A stretch of DNA of 64,000 nt from Rhizobium oryzihabitans (GTDB lineage: Bacteria > Pseudomonadota > Alphaproteobacteria > Rhizobiales > Rhizobiaceae), in contig NZ_CP048632.1 of NCBI RefSeq assembly GCF_010669145.1, positions 434,001-498,000 of the forward strand. The letters run 5' to 3'. Below the pieces are notes generated by a model that saw only the letters and a list, made by a program, of their open reading frames with translations, ran no database searches and was not told the DNA's origin. Both the position numbers and the translations under genes were made by a program. Below, piece by piece: positions 58,792-64,000 of the stretch. Within the stretch, counting starts at the first letter, position 1, and each line of letters starts with the position of its first letter.

Positions 58792-59397
58792 ATGACACGA
58801 TTGATGAGCGGCCACAAACGCCGCGCCCTGCTTCTGGCCCCGCTGCTTGCCGTGGCATTGGCAGGCTGCGCGGGTGCGCCGAAGAACGACACGTTCGACC
58901 TTTCCGTGTCTTCGGCAACGGTGATGCAGGGACCCTCGCTCAAAAACCGGCAATTGCTGATCGCCGATCCGACCGCGCTCAAGGCGCTCGACAGCGAAAA
59001 CATCGTGGTGCGTCTTTCGGGCTCGGAGGTGCAATATCTCGGCAATTCGCAATGGAGCGACCGCCTGCCGCGCATGGTGCAGTCCAAGCTCGTGGAAGCC
59101 TTCGAGGATACCGGCAAGCTTGGCGGCGTCGGCCGGCCGGGGCAGGGGCTGGCAATCGACTACCAGGTCGTCAGCGATATCCGCGCCTTCGAGGTGGATA
59201 CGGCAAAAAATATTGCGAATATCGAAATATCGGTGAAGCTCTTGAATGATCGCAACGGCACGGTAAAGGCGCAGGAGGTATTTCGCGCCAGCGCCCGCGT
59301 CAGCGGTTCTGGCAACGCCAATTTCGTGAAGGCGCTGGATCAGGCCTTTGCCGCCGCCACCCGCGAGATCGTGGCCTGGACGCTGAAGTCGCTTTAA
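58792..59397 (+). CDS. ABC-type transport auxiliary lipoprotein
   Basis: 201 residues with a clear lipobox (LAVALAGC) near residue 25. It belongs to the ABC-type transport auxiliary lipoprotein family (PqiC/LptE-like fold suspected): RQLLIADPTALKALDSENIV, then DRLPRMVQSKLVEAFED. In the outer membrane it likely anchors the MCE protein. It replaces the MlaC/MlaA components of E. coli; neither is adjacent. Last gene of the operon. Confidence 0.88.
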   Translation: MTRLMSGHKRRALLLAPLLAVALAGCAGAPKNDTFDLSVSSATVMQGPSLKNRQLLIADPTALKALDSENIVVRLSGSEVQYLGNSQWSDRLPRMVQSKLVEAFEDTGKLGGVGRPGQGLAIDYQVVSDIRAFEVDTAKNIANIEISVKLLNDRNGTVKAQEVFRASARVSGSGNANFVKALDQAFAAATREIVAWTLKSL

Positions 59398-59432
59398 GCC
59401 TCGCGGGCGGGTCATACCGGATTTAAGAAATC

Positions 59433-59465
59433 AGCCTATGGTGCGGTGAGGCCGCTCCATAGGCT
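59433..59465. terminator. Hairpin after the Mla-like operon
   Basis: AGCCTATGG...GCGG and CCGC...CCATAGGCT pair as a long stem with a four-base loop. No T-tract, so a Rho-independent mode is not certain. Confidence 0.5.
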
Positions 59466-59501
59466 TGCCTTGCGTGCAATCTCTCGATCTGCAGGTTCAT
59501 C

Positions 59502-60470
59502 ATGCGATTTCTGGTGCCGTTTTGCCTTCTGCTCGTTTCCGCGCTCTTCGGGACCAATGCCGCCATGGCGGCCGGCCTGCGCTTGATCGAGGTTCCATCC
59601 GCTGACGGCAAAGCCCCGATCCGGGCTGCCGTCTGGTCACCCTGTGCGGCAGCGCCGGTGGAGATACGGATCGGTCCCTTCGTGCTGCCTGCCGTGCGCG
59701 ATTGCCCGATCATTGAGGGGCAATATCCGCTTGTCGTCATTTCCCATGGTTTCGCCGGCACCTATTTCAGCCATAGGGATACGGCGGCGGCGCTGGCGGA
59801 TGCCGGTTTCATTGTCGCAGCGCTCAATCATCCCGGCGACAATGCGATTGACATGAAGCGGGCAGGCGAACTCTCTGCGCTGACCGACCGGCCGGCAGAC
59901 ATTGTGCGCCTGCTTGACCATATGCTGGCAAACTGGAAAGAGGCCGGTTCCATCGATGCGGGACGGATCGGTGTCTTCGGATTTTCACGGGGCGGATATA
60001 CCGCACTGGTGCTTGCCGGTGCTGTGCCGGATTTCGCAAATGCCGGGCTGCCGTGTCCGGATGAACAAGCGGCGCTTTGTGCGCAGATGCGGGACAAGGG
60101 CGCTACTGCGAAAGACCGGGTTCACGATGCGCGCGTGAAGGCTGTGGTCGTTGCAGACCCTCTGAACGCCTTTCCCGGCGCCAGCGATCTGCTCGGCATC
60201 AAGGTCCCCGTCCAGCTCTGGAGTTCGGAGCGCGGTGGCGATGGCGTCATGCCGCAGGATATTGTCAGGCTGCGCGATGATCTGCCGGTGAAACCGGATT
60301 ATCGGACGGTGACGGGTGCGGGGCACTTTTCGTTCATTGCACCTTGCCCCGCCGAGATGGAAAAAGCCGTGCCGCAGATCTGCAGCGATGCTTCCGGCTT
60401 TGACCGAATGGCGTTTCACCGCAGCTTCAACGCGGATGTCGTCAGCTTTTTCAAGGCATCGCTGCGCTGA
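59502..60470 (+). CDS. Exported alpha/beta hydrolase (dienelactone-hydrolase-like)
   Basis: 322 residues. Signal peptide (FLVPFCLLLVSALFGTNAAMA) followed by an alpha/beta hydrolase with oxyanion-type VVISHGFAGTY, nucleophile elbow GVFGFSRGGYTA (Ser) and a catalytic His near GHFSF; the Asp is likely VADPLNAF. Sequence resembles platelet-activating factor acetylhydrolase-type lipases and dienelactone hydrolases; substrate unknown. The distance to the Mla-like operon hairpin is about 40 bases, so separate transcription is likely. Confidence 0.85.
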   Translation: MRFLVPFCLLLVSALFGTNAAMAAGLRLIEVPSADGKAPIRAAVWSPCAAAPVEIRIGPFVLPAVRDCPIIEGQYPLVVISHGFAGTYFSHRDTAAALADAGFIVAALNHPGDNAIDMKRAGELSALTDRPADIVRLLDHMLANWKEAGSIDAGRIGVFGFSRGGYTALVLAGAVPDFANAGLPCPDEQAALCAQMRDKGATAKDRVHDARVKAVVVADPLNAFPGASDLLGIKVPVQLWSSERGGDGVMPQDIVRLRDDLPVKPDYRTVTGAGHFSFIAPCPAEMEKAVPQICSDASGFDRMAFHRSFNADVVSFFKASLR

Positions 60471-60503
60471 AACGCAGCCGTTTCCTGCCGGCAGCGCCGC
60501 TGT

Positions 60504-60938
60504 TCAGACGGCATCCTGCGATTGCCATTCCGGGAGCGGGAAAAGCCGGTCGTAGCTCCAGTTGAAGACGAAGGCATAGACTACGTAAAACAGCGCGAAC
60601 GAGATATCCATGACCAGCGCATGGGCGAGGGTGATGCCGAGATACCAGGCGATGAAGGGCATCAGCACGATCAGCAGGCCAAGTTCAAACAGCAGCGCAT
60701 GGGCGACGCGGATGGCCGGCGTCTTCAGCGTCGTGCCTTTCAGCCGCTGCATGGCGTGGTCGAATCCCAGATTGTAGATGTAGTTCCAGGCCGTGGCGAG
60801 CGTGGCGCTGACGAGGCCAACGATGCCGATATCCTCCATGGGCATGCCGAAGATGAGCGCGCCCAGCGGCACGACGAGCAGAAGGCCGATGATTTCAAAG
60901 CTGAGAGCGTGGCGGATACGATCTTGCAGGGAACGCAA
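60504..60938 (-). CDS. PACE-family efflux transporter
   Basis: 144 residues in two similar halves, four helices (EIIGLLLVVPLGALIF, VGLVSATLATAWNYIYN, VAHALLFELGLLIVLMPFIA, DISFALFYVVYAFVFN). WNYIYNLGFDHA and the VYAFVFNWSYD motif match the PACE (AceI) proton-coupled efflux proteins that export chlorhexidine and other biocides. Convergent with the hydrolase gene. No regulator seen. Confidence 0.92.
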   Translation of the reverse strand: MRSLQDRIRHALSFEIIGLLLVVPLGALIFGMPMEDIGIVGLVSATLATAWNYIYNLGFDHAMQRLKGTTLKTPAIRVAHALLFELGLLIVLMPFIAWYLGITLAHALVMDISFALFYVVYAFVFNWSYDRLFPLPEWQSQDAV

Positions 60939-61089
60939 TTTATTCTCCGGTATGTGACCGGGCCGTCCCGCATGCTGTCGCCATGATGGCCGAGGTCGTC
61001 CTCGCGCTGGGTCATATAGAGGTTTTGGGCGAAATTTTCAAGCGCGAGGCATTGCTAAGGCAGTCGATGTCACGGGCAGGATGCCGCCT

Positions 61090-61269
61090 GTTTCTTTTCT
61101 CCGCCGGGGAGAAGGTCGCGGCAGAGGGTAGAGGGTAGAGGGTAGAGGGTAGAGGGTAGAGGGTAGAGGGTAGAGGGTAGAGGGTAGAGGGTAGAGGGTA
61201 GAGGTGTGCGGAGAGCTTGCCCCCTCATCTGACCCTTCGGGCCATCTTCTCCCCGACGGGAGAAGAAAC
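61090..61269. repeat. Palindromic intergenic repeat, family D copy 5, expanded
   Basis: Same ends as other D copies (GTTTCTTTTCTCCGCCGGGG; CCCCGACGGGAGAAGAAAC), but longer at about 180 bp because a central GAGGGTA unit is multiplied. Confidence 0.83.
61124..61200. repeat. Tandem array, 11 exact copies of GAGGGTA
   Basis: Seventy-seven bases made of eleven identical 7-bp units within a family D element; unexpanded copies have a single unit (CGAGGGTAGAG). Likely slippage or unequal exchange. Confidence 0.95.
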
Positions 61270-61367
61270 ACGCGGCGACGCGTTTGTTTCTCCTGCGCAC
61301 ACCAACGAAACCGTGATCGGAACAAGACGAGTGTTTTTTCGTTATCGCTCATGGAAGGAGGCGTGCC

Positions 61368-61526
61368 ATGCAGCAGAATTCCTCTGAAGGAAGAACGATA
61401 AAGGCCGCCAACGCAGCAAAGGCCTCGACTTACACACCAAGCCTGATTTCCCTGAAAGGAAGTTATGTGGCGATGATATTTCGCAGGCCGCTTTGCCGAA
61501 ATCCGCTGGATGTGCGGAAAAAATAA
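61368..61526 (+). CDS. Possible 52-residue basic protein
   Basis: ATG 61368 is preceded by AAGGAGGCGTGCC, a textbook ribosome site. The peptide begins MQQNSSEGRTIKAANAAKAS, has Tyr/Ser/Leu-rich middle and ends in a basic tail (FRRPLCRNPLDVRKK). No family recognised. Alternative: a coincidental frame after a good SD-like string. Confidence 0.45.
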   Translation: MQQNSSEGRTIKAANAAKASTYTPSLISLKGSYVAMIFRRPLCRNPLDVRKK

Positions 61527-61677
61527 GGGCGCCAGGACAGTATCGGTGCTCCACCGCCCATCAAAGACGACGACTGCCGAAATGATTCAGAGCTTTAGAT
61601 GTCTCTAAAGTGTGATTTTCAATCAGGGTCGTCTCCACCTAGACTGGAGATCGCCATAAAAGCGAAGGGAGAATGAC

Positions 61678-61929
61678 ATGAAATCAGTTCTCATTATCGC
61701 CGCTGTCTTTGGTTTTTCCGCCAGTGCAGCGCTTGCGGAATGCGCCGGTCATGAAAAGATCAACGCGTCCGTTCCTGCCGTCGACCGTGAATTCAAAACC
61801 GCAAGCATCGTTCCACCCACTGATCCGGTGGAAAAGCCAGTCGTCATCCTGAAAAAGACCGATCGCCTTCCCGCGGCAACGGTTGCAACGACCGGTGAGC
61901 CAGAAGCTGCAATGCAGCGCATGCAATAA
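61678..61929 (+). CDS. Small exported protein, unknown (83 residues)
   Basis: Ribosome site AAGGGAGAATGAC. Signal peptide (SVLIIAAVFGFSASAALA) then a short mature part with one Cys pair absent (single Cys at ECAGHE) and many Pro/Val (VPPTDPVEKPVVILKK). Hypothetical; I know similar short proteins in Rhizobiaceae. Terminator follows. Confidence 0.7.
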   Translation: MKSVLIIAAVFGFSASAALAECAGHEKINASVPAVDREFKTASIVPPTDPVEKPVVILKKTDRLPAATVATTGEPEAAMQRMQ

Positions 61930-61955
61930 GACGAGACAATGACCTCTTCATTCTG

Positions 61956-61998
61956 AAAATCCCGTGCGTGACATGATCCGCACGGGATTTTGTTTTTG
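61956..61998 (+). terminator. Terminator of the small exported protein gene
   Basis: AAAATCCCGTGCG and CGCACGGGATTTT form a stem around TGACATGATC, followed by GTTTTTGC. Symmetrical tails allow action in both directions. Confidence 0.85.
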
Positions 61999-62076
61999 CG
62001 AGGCAGGTGGACGAGCGATCTTCGCTTTTGCGGTGCTGCATCCTGCAACCCGGTCCGCCATTTCTGATGACACCGT

Positions 62077-62265
62077 CTAACTGTCGAGTTTCAACGACAA
62101 TTGCTTTGGCCCTTCGTTCTTTTTTAGCACGTAGAGCGGCCGGGTTATGATGACTTCCGTTCGCCGCTGCAACTCGCGGCGGCGCTCAAGCGCGCGCTCG
62201 CGCATATCGCGGGACCGGGCGACGACCGAGAGGGCATTTTCTATGGTTGCGTCTGCTGTGTTCAT
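62077..62265 (-). CDS. Small hypothetical protein (62 residues)
   Basis: MNTADATIENALSVVARSRD, then RERALERRRELQRRTEVIIT, ending in KKNEGPKQLSLKLDS. Highly charged, helical, with no membrane segment. AGGTCAGCG lies just upstream of the start. Family unknown. Confidence 0.6.
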   Translation of the reverse strand: MNTADATIENALSVVARSRDMRERALERRRELQRRTEVIITRPLYVLKKNEGPKQLSLKLDS

Positions 62266-62299
62266 CGCTGACCTCCATAATGTTCACTTTATGTTCTCA

Positions 62300-62743
62300 T
62301 TAATGGCCGCTTATGTCAACAGTGTGGCAGGATCGCCGGCGGGCGGCTTGTGCGGACCGGAGCAATAGCTGGCCGCCGCCACAACGTCGCGGGTCGAGGC
62401 AGCGGAGCGCCGAATATCCCTGCGGATAGGACGGTGAGCTCCGGTCTGGTCGATCGATTTTTGGAATGAGGTGCCAGGGATGCCGGGCGCTGATCCGCCG
62501 CGACTGGCGGGGGATATCAGGACAGGGGCGTTGATCCGGTAAGGGAATTCCTGCCGACAGCAGATCGGTCAAATGTTCGCTGGCGAGCGCGACGATGGCG
62601 AGCGCGGCCTGCTGGCGGTTCCAGCCGGCATGTTCCGCTTTTTCAATCAGCCCCTGAATGGAGGGTTCCAGCGCGAATTGGCACTCGGCCTGATAGTCCA
62701 TGGTGTCGATAGAAAGCGATGGAGAATTAATAGCCGCCCGCAT
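62300..62743 (-). CDS. Hypothetical protein with doubtful C-terminus (147 residues)
   Basis: ATG 62743 follows GGGAGACCAAACG. The first about 75 residues (MDYQAECQFALEPSIQGLIE, KAEHAGWNRQQAALAIVALA) read as a normal helical protein common in Rhizobiaceae. After LLSAGIPLP the sequence becomes Arg/Pro/Ser-rich and unlike protein, ending RRRSCHTVDISGH. A downstream frame reading DVVAAASYCSGPHKPPAGDP is also plausible, so a frameshift or spurious tail is possible. Confidence 0.5.
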   Translation of the reverse strand: MRAAINSPSLSIDTMDYQAECQFALEPSIQGLIEKAEHAGWNRQQAALAIVALASEHLTDLLSAGIPLPDQRPCPDIPRQSRRISARHPWHLIPKIDRPDRSSPSYPQGYSALRCLDPRRCGGGQLLLRSAQAARRRSCHTVDISGH

Positions 62744-62945
62744 CGTTTGGTCTCCCTGTTTTCCGTCATGCCGATCGTTACGCGAAACGCAAATCGGAAC
62801 ATGCACATTCAGAGGCCGGTGATATCGGGTATGCCCTAAGGCTCCCATATCACTGGCAGCGAATCCCCCAGCAGGCGGACGTTACCGGCAAGTCTTGATC
62901 GCTGTCAACGAACGCGCGGTAGCGGTGACGCTGCCATGCGCTTTT

Positions 62946-63197
62946 TCAGAGCCTTCCATTGCGGAACGGCTTTCGCCTCCAGACCAGCAGGGCCATGACG
63001 TAAAGCGCAAAAAGCACGAACCACGCGACGGGCAGCACCATAAAAAGCGCCGCATAGGCGCAGTTGCCCTCAAAACAGGAACCGAGAAGTCCGGAATCGG
63101 CAAGCGCCGCCGACAACAAAAACGCACATACCCCGCTCCCGACTGCGCCGAGGACGAACAGCAATATGTTGATGATCAATCTCATGACGCCAATCAT
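62946..63197 (-). CDS. Small membrane protein with two to three helices (83 residues)
   Basis: MIGVMRLIINILLFVLGAVG and VLPVAWFVLFALYVMALLVW are two clear transmembrane stretches; between them is a hydrophobic middle with a Cys-containing loop (SCFEGNCAYAALFMV). Starts possible at 63197 or 63185. The C-terminus is basic (RRKPFRNGRL). Unknown family; positive-inside rule suggests the C-terminus is cytoplasmic. Confidence 0.65.
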   Translation of the reverse strand: MIGVMRLIINILLFVLGAVGSGVCAFLLSAALADSGLLGSCFEGNCAYAALFMVLPVAWFVLFALYVMALLVWRRKPFRNGRL

Positions 63198-63347
63198 AGG
63201 GATGATTGAGACGGCTTTGGGGAGATCGGCAGTGCTGTGACGCCGATATTTATCGTTTTGTCGAGTTTGCTGAAAAGCTGGCGTTGAACGCCGTTGTGCC
63301 TGTGCGAGCCCTGCCTCTGTCGGGCAGGGCCGCCATTACCGGAGATG

Positions 63348-63680
63348 TTACTCGGTGATGGTATATTCGCCGAGTTCGCAGAGGTTCTGCGTATCCTCGA
63401 GGTCTTCCAGCGCGTCGCCCTGGAATTCGAAGCGCATGTCGTATTTGCAGACGCTGCGGCCGTCGGCGATGGTGATTTCCATCTCTTCGCCGGGACCAAG
63501 CGCCTTCTTTCCGAAAACATCGTCTTCCCAGTCATTGACGCCCACCGGCGACGTGTAGAAGGCGTTGAGAACGGAGCTTGTCCCGTTCTTCAGCGTGAAG
63601 ACAAGGTCTTCCGCCTGTGCCGCACCCGCAACCGTCATCGCCGCGCCGAAAAATGCCGCCATTACCCATTTCGATTTCAT
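63348..63680 (-). CDS. Small exported hypothetical protein (110 residues)
   Basis: From ATG 63680 after AAAGGGGGACTTC. Signal peptide (WVMAAFFGAAMTVAGAAQA) then an acidic mature domain (EDLVFTLKNGTSSVLNAFYT, GPGEEMEITIADG, YDMRFEFQGDALEDLEDTQN). Two cysteines in the mature part (CKYD, LCELGE) may form a disulfide. Resembles small periplasmic proteins annotated loosely in Agrobacterium; function unknown. Confidence 0.7.
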   Translation of the reverse strand: MKSKWVMAAFFGAAMTVAGAAQAEDLVFTLKNGTSSVLNAFYTSPVGVNDWEDDVFGKKALGPGEEMEITIADGRSVCKYDMRFEFQGDALEDLEDTQNLCELGEYTITE

Positions 63681-64000
63681 GAAGTCCCCCTTTGCCCAAT
63701 GTTTTGGCAGGGCAATGCATACAGCCAAACAGGCGGCTTGCAATGCAAACTGCGCGCTTTGGTTAAGGGGCGAAGTCGTGTTTATGGCGTTGTATTCTGA
63801 AGATATTACGATATTTGACAGCACATAAATATAGCATGAGTTTTTAAAATTATGATTTCGGTAATTTTTACTTATTTCGGTTTCTTAATTAATATATTTT
63901 CATATAATCGATTTTTATTTCCGTATAAATTTCCAATTTATTTGTTTTATTGTTATTTTTATCTATTATTTCATGATGTATTTCGTTGTTACGGTGAAGT
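63681..64000. other. AT-rich window end
   Basis: 320 bases ending the window. From about 63810 on it is strongly AT-rich, unlike the rest. It holds the promoter of the exported-protein gene; no gene seen. Confidence 0.5.

Larger units (their letters stand above)
60939..61367. other. Intergenic region with repeat D5 and tandem heptamers
   Basis: About 430 bases with the family D element (61090-61269) enclosing an eleven-copy heptamer tandem (61124-61200). A promoter for the PACE gene must lie at the start. No other gene. Confidence 0.6.

Noticed and set aside
61070..61352. Minus-strand frames with a repeating STLYPLP unit
   Set aside because: They are translations of the GAGGGTA heptamer array and the family D repeat, not a gene.

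Overview
The window is a stretch of a high-GC alphaproteobacterial chromosome, and gene content, protein sequence and repeats all point to the Rhizobiaceae, most likely the Agrobacterium tumefaciens complex. Supporting signs are the order pcm then a LysM/LytM lipoprotein, the block ppiD-trpD-trpC-moaC-moeA, two tiny DUF1127 genes, a DUF2865 protein, and several families of rhizobial-type palindromic intergenic repeats. Most of it is core housekeeping DNA. I see no phage, insertion sequence, CRISPR array or rRNA operon. The species is an inference from recognition, not from a search.

Layout: 1-2.3 kb holds the end of pcm and a degenerate LytM lipoprotein. A minus-strand group at 2.6-7.1 kb carries molybdenum cofactor genes (mobB, mobA, moaA) with two transporter genes between them. 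Next come a DUF971 gene, a KefB/C-type antiporter and a PNPOx-like flavoprotein (7.2-10.3 kb), then a diguanylate cyclase (10.5-11.6 kb). A second minus-strand block, ppiD-trpD-trpC-moaC-moeA (12.1-17.6 kb), supplies tryptophan and cofactor steps. A group of tiny membrane-protein genes lies at 18.0-18.6 kb. The plus-strand run coaD, two cyclophilins, queA, tgt, pabB occupies 18.8-24.1 kb.

24.4-28.4 kb holds the most interesting cluster: a PLP decarboxylase, an acyl/aminoacyl-AMP ligase, a free carrier protein and a GNAT-like protein. Together they look like a small carrier-protein pathway acting on an amino acid. It is followed by a glutathione-dependent formaldehyde dehydrogenase and a three-gene TadG/TadE/TadF-like set (30.3-32.6 kb). 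Then come trmFO, two DUF1127 genes, tRNA-Leu(UAG), trigger factor, a small secreted protein, soluble transhydrogenase, a DUF1003 protein, an LTA-synthase-like phosphoglycerol transferase and NAD synthetase (to 46 kb).

The last third holds a VOC protein, a WD40-like propeller protein, bluB under a cobalamin riboswitch, a DUF2865 protein, malic enzyme and an LpxH-like phosphatase. It continues with a dipeptide epimerase, a complete Mla-type lipid ABC transporter operon (permease, ATPase, MCE protein, lipoprotein; 55.4-59.4 kb), a secreted hydrolase, a PACE exporter and several small uncharacterised genes.

Four genes (the GNAT gene, the tadG-like gene, the propeller gene and bluB) are each interrupted by an apparent loss of one base at or beside a run of four C or G. 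That shared signature suggests sequencing or assembly error as much as true gene decay. Intergenic space is dominated by palindromic repeats, one of which contains eleven exact copies of a 7-bp unit.
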